Notes: generated by a model from the letters alone, not told the origin. Positions 54,152 to 63,951 are shown, numbered from the stretch's first letter. The stretch: 64,000 nt of DNA from CAZJAT01 sp964544145 (GCA_964544145.1 CAZJAT010000004.1:1-64000); one strand, 5' to 3'. Program-made: numbers and translations.

Positions 54152-55223
54152 ATTTTTTCTCATTTTTTGCAATATTAATTAATAATCCCACAGCAATCAT
54201 ATTCATCAGAATGGAAGAACCGCCATAGGATATAAATGGTAATCCTAATCCTGTTGTGGGCAATAATTTCAATGATATGGCTATATGAATAAATGCTTTC
54301 ATAACGATGAAAAAAGTAATGCCATATGCCAACATCTTATTAAATGGAGAATAAGCTCTTTTTGCTACATTCATGCCTGTATAGAAGAAAAAGAAAAATA
54401 CCAGAATAATAATCAGTCCGCCTAAAAATCCGAGTTCCTCTCCTATTATAGAGAATATAAAATCGGAATATGCTTCCGGTATATAGAGAAGTTTTAATTT
54501 CCCCATGCCCAGGCCTTCTCCGAGAAAACCTCCATTCCCCATTGCAAGTATAGATGCTTGTGTCTGCTGTGATACGGGACTCTTGTTGACAAAAGACATC
54601 AATCGTGCCATTGCATGGGAATATCTCGGTATCATTGCAGCCCCAATACCGGCAATTGAAAGCACGGGAATGAGGATATATTTTTTTGATATATCAGACA
54701 TGAGAAACATGATAAATACGAAAAATCCCATAAGAAGTGCTGAAGATATGTTTGGTTCAACAAATATCAGACCCAAAACCGATACAATCATGATAAATAT
54801 TACTGCAAACTGCTTAGGCGAATTATTCCTTATATCAGGAATTATTCTTGCAAGGAATATAATCATAGAAATCTCAGCCAGCTCGGACGGCTGAAATGTA
54901 AAAATCAAGATTTTAAACCATCTCCTTGCACCATTTATTTCCTTTCCCGCAAGCAGTACAGTGAAGAGAAGTATGATTGATATTATAATAAGTAAAGGAG
55001 CAATGCGTTTTAAGAACTGAAGGGGAATAGATTTGGCTATAAAGAGACATACTATGCCGATAATTATAAAAATAAACTGCCTTCTGAAAAAGTAGAATGG
55101 GTCATTATTGAAATTTTTATTCTGATAAGCGATAAAAGAGGATGAACTAAACAGCATAATCATACCAATAAGCAGAAGTATCATCACTATAATAAATATC
55201 TGCTGTTCTGTTTTCATTCCCAT
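54144..55223 (-). CDS. ftsW: Lipid II polymerase FtsW (SEDS family)
   Basis: A 359-residue SEDS-family polytopic protein with about ten transmembrane segments. Recognisable elements are FQPSELAEISMI, the GxGLGxGK-type segment FLGEGLGMGKLK, IFSIIGEELGFLGG with the catalytic/essential acidic residue region, and the C-terminal PTTGLGLPFISYGGSS signature. Position between murD and murG is that of FtsW rather than RodA. It starts within the last codons of murD (ATG 55223; ATG 55217 overlaps the murD stop as ATGA and is also possible). Confidence 0.95.
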   Translation of the reverse strand: MGMKTEQQIFIIVMILLLIGMIMLFSSSSFIAYQNKNFNNDPFYFFRRQFIFIIIGIVCLFIAKSIPLQFLKRIAPLLIIISIILLFTVLLAGKEINGARRWFKILIFTFQPSELAEISMIIFLARIIPDIRNNSPKQFAVIFIMIVSVLGLIFVEPNISSALLMGFFVFIMFLMSDISKKYILIPVLSIAGIGAAMIPRYSHAMARLMSFVNKSPVSQQTQASILAMGNGGFLGEGLGMGKLKLLYIPEAYSDFIFSIIGEELGFLGGLIIILVFFFFFYTGMNVAKRAYSPFNKMLAYGITFFIVMKAFIHIAISLKLLPTTGLGLPFISYGGSSILMNMIAVGLLINIAKNEKKYA

Positions 55224-56536
55224 TCTTTTATTTCCTCTTTAAATTTATTTCCTCTATCTGCAAAATCAGTGAACATGTCAAATGATGCAAATCCCGGTGA
55301 GAAATTAATGGGCGCATCACTTACAGTGATTGAAAAAGCTTTTTTCACAGCATCATGAAGAGACTCAGCTTCAAAGATGTTTTTATAATTTTTACTTATT
55401 AAATATTCTTTGACTACAGAAGTCGATTCTCCTATGAGAATAGCATTATGAGTATTCTTAATGACTGCATCAATAATTATATCAATATCAAAATCTTTAT
55501 TCCTTCCGCCCAGAATAACGGTTTGTCTCCCAGAGAGGGATTCTACCGAATTTTTGAAAGCTACGGGATTAGTGCACATGGAATTATTGTAGATCCGGTG
55601 ATTGTTTATGGTGCCGATATATTCCATCCTGTGGGGCATTGAAACGAGAGAATTTATATATTGCTGCGTATTTGATTCGTTTTCATTAATTATATTGAAT
55701 ACGGCAATAGCCTGCATAAGATTTTCAATATTATGATTTCCCGGCAGCTTGAATTTAGTAATGTCAATTCTATCTTTACCAAAGTGTATGGAATTTCCTG
55801 AGTAGAAAATATCAGCATTTGTTTTCAATAATGATGTATATACAGTATTGGAATGTAAATTAACAGCATTAAGTATATCATCATCCATATTCAGCACAGC
55901 ATAATCAGATTTATCCTGATTTCGGAAAATATTCATTTTGCAGTTTATATATGTTTCCATATCACCATGTCTGTTTAAGTGGTCAGGTGAGATATTTGTT
56001 ATTACACCTATATGAGGATTGAATTTATCAACAGTTTCCAGTTGAAATGAGGATAATTCACATATTATTATTTCGGGTGAATGATTTAAGACAATTTCGC
56101 TCAGAGGTGTCCCGGGGCTTATGTTGCCGCCCAATTCAACATCTTTACCTGATGATTTCAATAATTGATAAGTGAGAAACGCAGTTGTTGATTTACCATT
56201 CGTACCTGTAATTCCAATAAAAACAGCATTGCTGAAATTGTAGGCAAATTCTATTTCAGGTATTACATGAATACCGGATTCAGATGCTTTTTGAATGAAT
56301 GTATTGGAATACGGGATACCCGGACTTGTCACAATTATGTCATTATTGAGTATATTATCAGAATGCAGTGTTTCATATTCTGCATTGATTGATTTCATTA
56401 TATTTCTCTCTTCAGCATTATAATCTGAATCAGAGGAAACAAACACATGGCCGCCTTTGCTGAATGCAAGTTTTGCAGCAGCTTGACCGCTTTTCTTAAA
56501 TCCGAGAATGCATACTTGTTTGTTCCTGATATCCAT
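55214..56536 (-). CDS. murD: UDP-N-acetylmuramoyl-L-alanine--D-glutamate ligase
   Basis: The second Mur ligase, adding D-glutamate. The 440-residue protein has the Rossmann-like start VCILGFKKSGQAAAKLA, TSPGIPYSN (about 70-78), the P-loop ITGTNGKST (109-117), SSFQLE, SPDHLNRHG and the ILGGRNKDFD block of the C-terminal domain. Length is standard. A GAGG site overlapping the mraY stop codon precedes ATG 56536, two bases from mraY. Confidence 0.97.
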   Translation of the reverse strand: MDIRNKQVCILGFKKSGQAAAKLAFSKGGHVFVSSDSDYNAEERNIMKSINAEYETLHSDNILNNDIIVTSPGIPYSNTFIQKASESGIHVIPEIEFAYNFSNAVFIGITGTNGKSTTAFLTYQLLKSSGKDVELGGNISPGTPLSEIVLNHSPEIIICELSSFQLETVDKFNPHIGVITNISPDHLNRHGDMETYINCKMNIFRNQDKSDYAVLNMDDDILNAVNLHSNTVYTSLLKTNADIFYSGNSIHFGKDRIDITKFKLPGNHNIENLMQAIAVFNIINENESNTQQYINSLVSMPHRMEYIGTINNHRIYNNSMCTNPVAFKNSVESLSGRQTVILGGRNKDFDIDIIIDAVIKNTHNAILIGESTSVVKEYLISKNYKNIFEAESLHDAVKKAFSITVSDAPINFSPGFASFDMFTDFADRGNKFKEEIKEWE

Positions 56537-56537
56537 T

Positions 56538-57608
56538 TTACCTCAATTTTAATGTACTTAATGCAAGAATGCCGAATAATATTGAAATTATCCAGAATCT
56601 GACAACTATCTTAGATTCCGGAATACCCTTTAATTCAAATGTATGGTGAATCGGGGCCATAGGGAATATTCTCTTTTTGGTTAATTTAAAAGATATGACC
56701 TGAAGAACAACAGACATTGTTTCAATAGCAAACATACCACCTGCAATAAGCAGGAGAATCTCCTGTTTCAATAGCACAGCAGATGCGCCCAGAATACCGC
56801 CTAATGTCAATGAACCCGTATCACCCATGAATATTTCTGCCGGATGTGTGTTATACCAGAGAAAACCCAGTGATGATGCAGCAGCAGCAGCCAAATATAC
56901 TGAAATTTCCCCACTGCCGGGAATATACTTCATATTAAGATATGTGCAAAATACAGCATTGCCCGATACATAGGCAATTGCTGTGAAAACCGTGAATATT
57001 ATTCCAAGCATGCCGGCTGCAAGGCCATCAAGTCCATCGGATAAATTAACGGAATTTGAAGCTACAGTCAGAACAAGCATAACAAAGGGAATAAAGAATA
57101 CAGACAGATTAATCATCATATTCTTTAGCAGAATTATATTTGTCATTGTCCATATTCCATTATATGCAGGGCTATTGAGAACAAATAATGAAACAACAGT
57201 CCCCAAAGCCAATTGTGTAATAAGCTTATACCTCGGTATAACACCTGTTTTATTCTTTTTTTTCAGAATATCATCAATCAGCCCCAATATACCTAAAGTG
57301 AGAGTAATTAAAATAAGCAAAATTATGAATGTATTGCTGAGATTTGCCCAAAGCAAAACACCTGTCAATATACTTAAAATGATTATTATACCGCCCATTG
57401 TCGGCGTTCCCGCTTTACTCATATGACGTTCGGGTCCATCACTCCTGATTGTTTCTCTTATATTGAGTTTTTTAATAATTCTGATAATGTATTTTCCGAC
57501 AAAGAAAGAAAAAAGCAGTGAGCTGACGGCTGCCATTGCAGCCCTGAATGTAATGTATGTAAATAATGCAATATTATCTGATAAAGGCAATAATAATTTA
57601 TAAAGCAT
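56538..57608 (-). CDS. mraY: Phospho-N-acetylmuramoyl-pentapeptide transferase
   Basis: The integral membrane enzyme that makes lipid I from UDP-MurNAc-pentapeptide and undecaprenyl phosphate. The 356-residue protein has about ten helices, the first conserved loop HMSKAGTPTMGG, GLIDDILKKKNKTG with the aspartate pair, SVNLSDGLDGLAAG and FMGDTGSLTLGG, which are the catalytic and substrate-binding signatures; and the histidine-rich PIHHTFELKGIPE loop near the end. A clear AAGGAT site precedes ATG 57608, which lies two bases after the murF stop. Confidence 0.98.
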   Translation of the reverse strand: MLYKLLLPLSDNIALFTYITFRAAMAAVSSLLFSFFVGKYIIRIIKKLNIRETIRSDGPERHMSKAGTPTMGGIIIILSILTGVLLWANLSNTFIILLILITLTLGILGLIDDILKKKNKTGVIPRYKLITQLALGTVVSLFVLNSPAYNGIWTMTNIILLKNMMINLSVFFIPFVMLVLTVASNSVNLSDGLDGLAAGMLGIIFTVFTAIAYVSGNAVFCTYLNMKYIPGSGEISVYLAAAAASSLGFLWYNTHPAEIFMGDTGSLTLGGILGASAVLLKQEILLLIAGGMFAIETMSVVLQVISFKLTKKRIFPMAPIHHTFELKGIPESKIVVRFWIISILFGILALSTLKLR

Positions 57609-57610
57609 AA

Positions 57611-58924
57611 TTACATATCCTTTAAGTGATTAATAATTTCTTCCATAGCCATTCCTCTGCTTCCTTTGATTAATATTACATCGTTTTTTTCCAGTTTAAT
57701 GGATACATAATCGGATAATTCATCTTTGCTGTTAAAATGTCTGTCCCTGTAATCCCGTATATAATTCTCACTGAATTTACCAATAGCCCATATCATATCA
57801 ATGTTTTTTTCATTTGCATATAATGCAATTTCTTTATGCAATTCCGCACTCTGTTTTCCCAATTCAAGCATATCACCGAGAATTGCAATTTTCCTGCCTT
57901 TAAATCTTGACAATACATCTAATGCATTTTTCATTGATGCAGGGGATGCATTATATGTGTCATCAATCATTAGTATATCGCCTGTCTGTGAAATATTCAG
58001 CCTGCTGTGAGGCATTGAAAAGTTTTTCAATGCATATTCAATATTTACCGGAACATCCTTATATTCATTCTTAAATGCATATAGAGCCAGAATCATCTGT
58101 AAAGCTCCTGAGCCGGGAATGTTTATTTTATATTCATTGCCATTGATGACGAGTTCTGCATTATCCTGATTTAATTTAAATGAGCAAGGATGATAATCAT
58201 TGTCAGGGCCTATGCCGAATGTTCTATATCTGACATGACCGGGTATATGTTTCAATACCATTCTATTATCACCATTTATAAGAAGAACAGAGGATGTATT
58301 CATTGATTCAAGGATTTCCATTTTTGCTTCAATCAAATCTTCAAATGATGCAAACATTCCAATATGTGAATCATTTATTGTTGTTATTATTACTGCATGC
58401 GGCTTTATCATTTGAGAGATTTCATTTAATTCTCCTTTTTGATTCATGCCTGCTTCCAATACTGCAAATTCGGTCTCTTTTTCTATTCTCAGTATATTCT
58501 GTGTCACACCTATAAGATTGTTTGTATTGCCTTTTGTCTTTATTTTATTCTTGCTTTCTATTGCATCATAGAGCAGATCTTTTAAAGAGGTTTTCCCCGT
58601 AGAACCGGTTATTGCAATATTCATTGAATTCATTTGAGATGCATAATGAGCTGCAATTTTGTTATATGCAGACAATGTATTATTGACAAGAACATAGGGA
58701 TAATCTGATTGTATGTTTTTTTCAGAAATAAAGCATGTGCAGCCGTTTTTCAATGCACTATCAATAAAATCATGGCCATCATAATGAACTCCCTTTATCG
58801 GTATAAATAGGGTGTCAATGGATTCCTGTCTTGAATCAGTGCATATATTCCTTATGCATATATCGTTATTATTCAGAGTGCCGCCTGTTATACGGGCAAT
58901 TGAGGATAATTGATAATCAATCAT
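57611..58924 (-). CDS. murF: UDP-N-acetylmuramoyl-tripeptide--D-alanyl-D-alanine ligase
   Basis: The Mur ligase that adds D-Ala-D-Ala. The 437-residue protein has the N-terminal substrate domain (CTDSR, LFIPIKG), the P-loop ITGSTGKTS (106-113), TNNLIGV, EAGMNQKGELNEIS and DDTYNASPASM, all diagnostic for MurF. It abuts murE at a distance of zero bases. Its length is slightly below the E. coli enzyme (452). No ddl gene for making D-Ala-D-Ala is present in this cluster. Confidence 0.97.
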   Translation of the reverse strand: MIDYQLSSIARITGGTLNNNDICIRNICTDSRQESIDTLFIPIKGVHYDGHDFIDSALKNGCTCFISEKNIQSDYPYVLVNNTLSAYNKIAAHYASQMNSMNIAITGSTGKTSLKDLLYDAIESKNKIKTKGNTNNLIGVTQNILRIEKETEFAVLEAGMNQKGELNEISQMIKPHAVIITTINDSHIGMFASFEDLIEAKMEILESMNTSSVLLINGDNRMVLKHIPGHVRYRTFGIGPDNDYHPCSFKLNQDNAELVINGNEYKINIPGSGALQMILALYAFKNEYKDVPVNIEYALKNFSMPHSRLNISQTGDILMIDDTYNASPASMKNALDVLSRFKGRKIAILGDMLELGKQSAELHKEIALYANEKNIDMIWAIGKFSENYIRDYRDRHFNSKDELSDYVSIKLEKNDVILIKGSRGMAMEEIINHLKDM

Positions 58925-60364
58925 TTACAGATACTTCCTTATTTCTTCGCTATCATCAAAATGGTGTTTTTTATTATTAATTATCTGATATGTCTCATGT
59001 CCTTTTCCTGCAATAACTACAGTATCACCGTGTTTTGCCATACGCATAGCCATCTCTATTGCTTTTTTTCTGTTTAATTCAATCATATAGTTTCTTTCTT
59101 TTATTCCGGAGAGAATGTGATTGATAATACTGGCCGGATTTTCAAATCTTGGATTATCTGTAGTTATAATAACAGAATCTGAATAATGGGAAGCTATTTT
59201 ACCCATAATAGGTCTTTTTTCCCTGTCTCTGTCGCCTCCGCATCCGAATACGGTTATAAGATTGCCCTCAGTAAGACGTTTGGCTGTTTTTAAAACCCTT
59301 TCAAGTGCGTCAGGCGTATGTGCATAATCCACTATTCCGGTGACACCTTTGTCGGATGAGAATGTTTCAAAGCGTCCGGGAACAACAAATGTACTATTAT
59401 TGATAATGGAACATAATTTATCCGCATCAAATCCCATATAAAAAGCGCTGAGAAACGCAAAACATGTATTATATATATTATAATCGCCAATAATGTTGAT
59501 GCTAAGCTCAAATGATTTATTTAATTCTTCATTCTTTAGAACAAAAGAGCTGCCTGTGATAGAAATACGTTTAATATCAATTGTCCATTGAGCTTTACGA
59601 TTTCTGAGTCCCAATGAATGATAAATAGTGTATGCATCTTCAAATTGTTTATGATATTTATCATCTGCATTAACTATTGTGTGTGCATCTTCCTTCATCA
59701 TGCCGAACAGTTTTAATTTGGATAGCATATAGTCATCCATTGTTTTGTGATAATCCATATGGTCCTGGGTGAGATTTGTGAATACTGCGCTGTCAAACAG
59801 AATGCCATCAACTCTTTTCTGTTTTAATCCGTGAGAACTTATCTCCATAATAATATATTTGACATTTTCATTCTTCATTTGTTCAAAAAGCCTGTATATT
59901 GTCAGAGAGTCAGGTGTGGTATTTTTGGCTTCTATGATGCTGTCGCCGATCATATGCTTGATTGTGCCGATTAAACCCGTTTTGCCGTATTTATCCAATA
60001 TGCCCTTGAGTATATATGAAGTGGTTGTTTTGCCGTTTGTACCTGTAATGCCGATTATTCGGAAATCATTATTATTAAAACCGTAAAAGCGTTTAGCTAT
60101 TATTGCAGTGGTCTTGGCGATTTGGTCTGTCACCAATTGCGTAGAATCAACATTCATATGTTCCTGTTCACTAATCACTGCAATAGCACCATTTTTAACC
60201 GCTTCTTCTATATGGGTATTACCATCTTCAATACTTCCTTTAATTGCTATAAAAATATATCCCTGTTTTATTTCTCTGGAATCAGAACTTATACCGCAAA
60301 TAATATGATCAGAGAAATGAACTTTTTTAAGTGAAATGCCTTCAATTAAATGACTCAATTTCAT
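58925..60364 (-). CDS. murE: UDP-N-acetylmuramoyl-tripeptide synthetase, meso-diaminopimelate type
   Basis: The third Mur ligase. The 479-residue protein, read from ATG 60364, overlaps the ftsI stop as ATGA; the longer frame start (60469) lies inside ftsI. Motifs are SSDSREIKQG, the P-loop ITGTNGKTTT (107-115), NLTQDHMDYH, FGCGGDRDREKRP, and TTDNPR. The DNPR tetrapeptide at 403-406 is the determinant for meso-diaminopimelate, whereas lysine-adding enzymes have a different sequence there, so the peptidoglycan is probably A1-gamma type. Length is standard. Confidence 0.97.
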   Translation of the reverse strand: MKLSHLIEGISLKKVHFSDHIICGISSDSREIKQGYIFIAIKGSIEDGNTHIEEAVKNGAIAVISEQEHMNVDSTQLVTDQIAKTTAIIAKRFYGFNNNDFRIIGITGTNGKTTTSYILKGILDKYGKTGLIGTIKHMIGDSIIEAKNTTPDSLTIYRLFEQMKNENVKYIIMEISSHGLKQKRVDGILFDSAVFTNLTQDHMDYHKTMDDYMLSKLKLFGMMKEDAHTIVNADDKYHKQFEDAYTIYHSLGLRNRKAQWTIDIKRISITGSSFVLKNEELNKSFELSINIIGDYNIYNTCFAFLSAFYMGFDADKLCSIINNSTFVVPGRFETFSSDKGVTGIVDYAHTPDALERVLKTAKRLTEGNLITVFGCGGDRDREKRPIMGKIASHYSDSVIITTDNPRFENPASIINHILSGIKERNYMIELNRKKAIEMAMRMAKHGDTVVIAGKGHETYQIINNKKHHFDDSEEIRKYL

Positions 60365-62085
60365 GTCTGAATGTCCTTTGTGGGTTTTATTAAGTGTCTG
60401 TATTGCTTCATTCCCAGAAGTCCCTGTGCAATATCTCTGAATAATGGTGCTGCAACCTCTGATCCCCAATAAACACCACGCGGCTCATCAACCGTTACTA
60501 TCATTATTATCTCGGGATTTTCTGCAGGGAAATAACCGGCAAAAGATGAAACAAATTGTCCTTTCTGATATCCGCCTGATGATGAACTTTTCTCAGCAGT
60601 ACCTGTTTTACCAGCTATTGTTATACCCGGTATGGATGCCTTTATTCCTGTACCGCATAGAACAACATCAATGAGCATTTCATTCAATTTGTCTGCTGTG
60701 GATTCTTTTAGGATACGTTTCTTTGAAGAATTTGAGTAATTTTCCTTATCAACTGTTTTTATGATTGTCGGTTTAACATAATAACCTTTATTTGCAACAA
60801 TATTGTATGCGGCAATCATCTGTAATGCAGTTACGCTAACCCCTTGACCAAAACAGATATTTGCCTGATGAATTGGTATCCACTCCCTTTCATTGAGAAG
60901 AAGACCTTTCTGTTCACCCGGTAATCCGATATTTATCCGCTTATTGATACCCATTGCATTAATCATTACATAGAGGAGACGTTTTCCCACTTTATTGCCA
61001 ATATTAACAAAACCGATATTGCTAGATTCAATAAAACTCTCTTTGAATGTAAGCTGACCACTTTCATGAGCATCAGTAATTATATGACCATTTATAATGA
61101 GTGAATCCTCGCCAGCTTTTTTTACAATATCTTGCTCATCAATAACATTATATTCAAGGGCAGCAGCTGCAGTGATAAGTTTGAATATAGATCCCGGTTC
61201 ATAGAGCGAAAGAATGGAATAATTCTTACATGCAGATGGATCCCCTCTGCCAAGCAGATTGGATTCATATGAGGGATAGTTTGCCATTGCGAGAATTTCT
61301 CCTGTCTTCACATTCATAATGATGACATTCCCGCTTTTTGCTTTATACTTATCAACATAATTCTGCAGATTGAAATATGCAATCTGCTGTATCTTTGAAT
61401 CAAGGGTAAGTACTATAGGAGCTCCTTTTTGAGCCAATTTGTCCTTATATGATGGATGCTTAAATATCTTTCCATTGGGTTTCCTCTGATATTGGATATA
61501 TCCGTTCTCTCCCTTCAGCTGATCATCAAATCCGTATTCAAGACCTTCAAGTCCTGAATAATCAATACCGACAAATCCTATTACACCGGAAAATACCTCT
61601 GCATTATTGTAATAGCGGATTTTCTCCCTTTTTATTATGATTGCATCGGAATGGATGTCTGATATCATTGCCACATATGATTGCGGAATATTGTAATAGA
61701 GGGGAATATAATCAAAGGATTCATTGAGTTTACTTATTATCTCCTGATAGGGCATCAATCCTGTATTGGCAATCTTATGAGCAAGACCTTCTGTATCCTT
61801 AATCATCTTTTTTGTGATATACAGATTATCACATAATATATTTGTTGCAATTATGTTTCCCTGTCTATCCATAATATCGCCTCTCTCAGCTCTATCTATC
61901 ATAATAAGGCGATTTTTCTGCAGGCAAATCTTTTCAATTCTCTTATTATCAATCAATTGAATTGTAATCATTTTTGCAATAATTATAGCTGTAAACACAG
62001 TCAACATGATAACAGTTATGGCGATTTTTTTATTAATTTTCTTGGAGTATTGCTGTATATTCTTTATCATCATCTCAGGGTGCAT
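60361..62085 (-). CDS. ftsI: Division-specific penicillin-binding protein (FtsI/PBP3-like transpeptidase)
   Basis: A class B penicillin-binding protein of about 574 residues from ATG 62085, which follows GGAG; longer in-frame starts lie inside the ftsL-like gene. One N-terminal transmembrane helix (about residues 20-42) is followed by a dimerisation domain (DRAERGDIMDRQGNIIATN) and a transpeptidase domain with SxxK as SIFK (Ser299 to Lys302), SxN as SSN (354-356) and KTG (493-495). It should cross-link septal peptidoglycan. No PASTA domain is seen. Position between ftsL and murE is that of FtsI. Confidence 0.95.
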   Translation of the reverse strand: MHPEMMIKNIQQYSKKINKKIAITVIMLTVFTAIIIAKMITIQLIDNKRIEKICLQKNRLIMIDRAERGDIMDRQGNIIATNILCDNLYITKKMIKDTEGLAHKIANTGLMPYQEIISKLNESFDYIPLYYNIPQSYVAMISDIHSDAIIIKREKIRYYNNAEVFSGVIGFVGIDYSGLEGLEYGFDDQLKGENGYIQYQRKPNGKIFKHPSYKDKLAQKGAPIVLTLDSKIQQIAYFNLQNYVDKYKAKSGNVIIMNVKTGEILAMANYPSYESNLLGRGDPSACKNYSILSLYEPGSIFKLITAAAALEYNVIDEQDIVKKAGEDSLIINGHIITDAHESGQLTFKESFIESSNIGFVNIGNKVGKRLLYVMINAMGINKRINIGLPGEQKGLLLNEREWIPIHQANICFGQGVSVTALQMIAAYNIVANKGYYVKPTIIKTVDKENYSNSSKKRILKESTADKLNEMLIDVVLCGTGIKASIPGITIAGKTGTAEKSSSSGGYQKGQFVSSFAGYFPAENPEIIMIVTVDEPRGVYWGSEVAAPLFRDIAQGLLGMKQYRHLIKPTKDIQT

Positions 62086-62323
62086 AATCATCTCCAGTAG
62101 GGAAGTGCATGGATAATGAATCAACAGCTACCCTATGTAATCTCTCATATGACATAAGGTGATTTATTTCAAGGGAGAGTTTCATATATCTGCCTTTTGC
62201 ACTTTCATATTCCTTTTCATGTTCATTTATCAGCATTGTAAGCTGTAATACATAGAATCTGGTCCAGGTTATCATAAAGAGAATTATTGCAATAATTAAA
62301 ATATTCATTGCCTGTTTCTTCAT
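62075..62323 (-). CDS. ftsL: FtsL-like small bitopic division protein
   Basis: A protein of 82 residues with one hydrophobic helix (about residues 6-27) after a short basic start and a coiled-coil-like periplasmic segment (LINEHEKEYESAKGRYMKLSLEINHLMSYERL), the usual FtsL/DivIC architecture. Sequence similarity in this family is weak, so the name relies on topology and position directly after rsmH and before ftsI. ATG 62323 overlaps the rsmH stop codon (ATGA) and is preceded by AGAGAGGA. Its C-terminus overlaps ftsI by 11 bases. Confidence 0.78.
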   Translation of the reverse strand: MKKQAMNILIIAIILFMITWTRFYVLQLTMLINEHEKEYESAKGRYMKLSLEINHLMSYERLHRVAVDSLSMHFPTGDDYAP

Positions 62324-63168
62324 GCAATCCTCTCTGCGCATCTGAGTTTAGCACTTCTTGCACGCTTATTACGTTTGACTTCCTCATAATGAGGTTTAAC
62401 GGTTTTTTTATTGATCAATATGAAATCATCATTATTCTTAAAAAAATATTTGACAATTCTATCCTCAAGCGAATGATAGGATATTACAACAATTCTGCCG
62501 TTTCCTTTCAGCAATTGAGGTGCTTTTTCCAGAAATTTCTCAAGACTGCCTAATTCATCATTGATAAATATACGTAATGCCTGGAATACCCTGCGCAAAG
62601 CAAATTTGACACCCCTGCCTCTGCATCCTTCAATAATTGCATTCTTCAAGTCAAATGTTGTATTCATTTTGTTGTGCATTGCTGCTTTCTTAATTGCAAT
62701 AGCAATATCAGCGGCATTATGCTGTTCCGAATAACGCTCAATAATTGAAGCAATCTTCTCAGCAGGGACATTGTGAAGAAAATCAATGAGTGACAGATTC
62801 TCTGTATTATTCATCCTCATATCAAGAGGTGCATTGAAACGAAATGAAAAACCTCTGTCAGCATTATCAATCTGATATGAAGAAACACCCAAATCAAGCA
62901 ATATCCCGTCAAATGTTATTTCAGAATCAAAATCTGCAAAATTCATATGCATAATCTCAATATTGGATGATGTGAAGTGGTCATTCAGGTAATCAATAGC
63001 CTGAGCATCCCTGTCAATCATAATCAATCGACCTTCTTTTTCTAATCGTTTAAAAATCTCTACAGAGTGTCCGCCAAAGCCGGCTGTACAGTCAAGATAA
63101 ATACCGTTTTTTCTGATATTGAGAAAATCAATTGTATCATTCAATAATACAGGTATATGAATGTTCAT
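62320..63168 (-). CDS. rsmH: 16S rRNA (cytosine-1402-N4)-methyltransferase
   Basis: S-adenosylmethionine-dependent methyltransferase that modifies C1402 of 16S rRNA. The 282-residue protein shows HIPVLLNDTIDFL, the SAM motif DCTAGFGGHS, MIDRDAQAI, ILLDLGVSSYQID and RGFSFRFNAPLDMRM (all conserved in RsmH/MraW), and the C-terminal SYHSLEDRIVKYFF block. It is slightly shorter than E. coli RsmH (313). It overlaps the STAS-domain gene upstream (ATGA) and ftsL downstream (ATGA). Confidence 0.97.
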   Translation of the reverse strand: MNIHIPVLLNDTIDFLNIRKNGIYLDCTAGFGGHSVEIFKRLEKEGRLIMIDRDAQAIDYLNDHFTSSNIEIMHMNFADFDSEITFDGILLDLGVSSYQIDNADRGFSFRFNAPLDMRMNNTENLSLIDFLHNVPAEKIASIIERYSEQHNAADIAIAIKKAAMHNKMNTTFDLKNAIIEGCRGRGVKFALRRVFQALRIFINDELGSLEKFLEKAPQLLKGNGRIVVISYHSLEDRIVKYFFKNNDDFILINKKTVKPHYEEVKRNKRARSAKLRCAERIA

Positions 63169-63512
63169 ATGAACATTTTGCCGGATATTGCATGCTTTGC
63201 AGACAGCAAATCCGGAGTAATATCATAAAAAAAACGATAATGAACCAAACTGAAGATAGCTATTATATAGGGGTCTGTACAAATGATTTTCAAATCGCGG
63301 CCATTGATCTTTAATTGCTCTCTCATATGCTCCAGTCTATGAGCAAATCTGTAATGCATATGATTTATATGTCTCAGATCTATGATAACGGATTTTTCTG
63401 AGCACATCAGCTGTCTATTAAGACGTGTCATATCAGCAGAGTCATGTGCGTCAATTGTTCCCTTGATGCTGAGCAGGAAGTATCTGTTTTTTTCACAAAT
63501 ACTGTAATGCAT
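63165..63512 (-). CDS. STAS-domain protein without the phosphorylatable serine
   Basis: A 115-residue single-domain protein with the STAS (anti-sigma-factor antagonist) fold pattern: FLLSIKGTIDAHDSADMTRLNRQL, VIIDLRHINHM, LEHMREQLKINGRDLKIICTDPYIIAIFSLVHYRFFYDI. In SpoIIAA-like proteins the strand VIIDLS is followed by an IDSSG motif with the phosphorylated Ser; here the matching stretch is INHMHYRF, with no Ser or Thr, so regulation by phosphorylation is unlikely. It lies one base after the mraZ stop codon and overlaps rsmH by four bases, so it is fully part of the division operon. Such a gene between mraZ and rsmH is not part of the usual dcw order. Function is unknown. Confidence 0.7.
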   Translation of the reverse strand: MHYSICEKNRYFLLSIKGTIDAHDSADMTRLNRQLMCSEKSVIIDLRHINHMHYRFAHRLEHMREQLKINGRDLKIICTDPYIIAIFSLVHYRFFYDITPDLLSAKHAISGKMFI

Positions 63513-63513
63513 T

Positions 63514-63951
63514 TTATAGTCCTATAGATTTGAGGGTTTTCTTGTGCTTTTCTTCTATTGTGCGCATATTCTTATCAAATTCTTCGGGTTTCCATAACTC
63601 AATTCTGTCCATTGCTCCAATGATGAGGACTTCATCCTCAATACCCGCTTTCTTCATCAGATTTGCAGGGATCTTGATTCTTCCATGAGAATCTGCCTGT
63701 GTATCCTCTGCTGATGAATATATATAGTTTTTGATTATTGTTTTATCCTCTTCATTTAATGTTTCCATAAGCTTCTGCTCAAAAGCCCTGAATGCATCAT
63801 CAGGATATAGAATGAGATGATTCTCTGATGATGGTATTACAGTAAAGTCATTGGTCATGATCTGTTTTCTCAATTTAGAGGGAATAATCACTCTTCCCTT
63901 GTTATCTATCTTGAACCCGTAGGTTCCTTTGAATGAATATCTGCTCTCCAT
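63514..63951 (-). CDS. mraZ: Transcriptional regulator MraZ
   Basis: A 145-residue DNA-binding protein with two AbrB-like SpoVT domains. The first has GFKIDNKGRVIIPSKLRK and the second ADSHGRIKIPANLMKKAG, each with the conserved DxxGRxxIP core. MraZ represses the dcw operon through TGG-rich direct repeats. ATG 63951 is preferred over the longer start because GTGGAG lies just before it; this also places the start inside the repeat array described below. It is the first gene of the cluster, as in most bacteria. Confidence 0.95.
   Translation of the reverse strand: MESRYSFKGTYGFKIDNKGRVIIPSKLRKQIMTNDFTVIPSSENHLILYPDDAFRAFEQKLMETLNEEDKTIIKNYIYSSAEDTQADSHGRIKIPANLMKKAGIEDEVLIIGAMDRIELWKPEEFDKNMRTIEEKHKKTLKSIGL

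Noticed and set aside
58925..60469. Longer murE starting at 60469
   Set aside because: The extension lies in the end of ftsI; ATG 60364 overlaps its stop codon and begins the normal MurE sequence.
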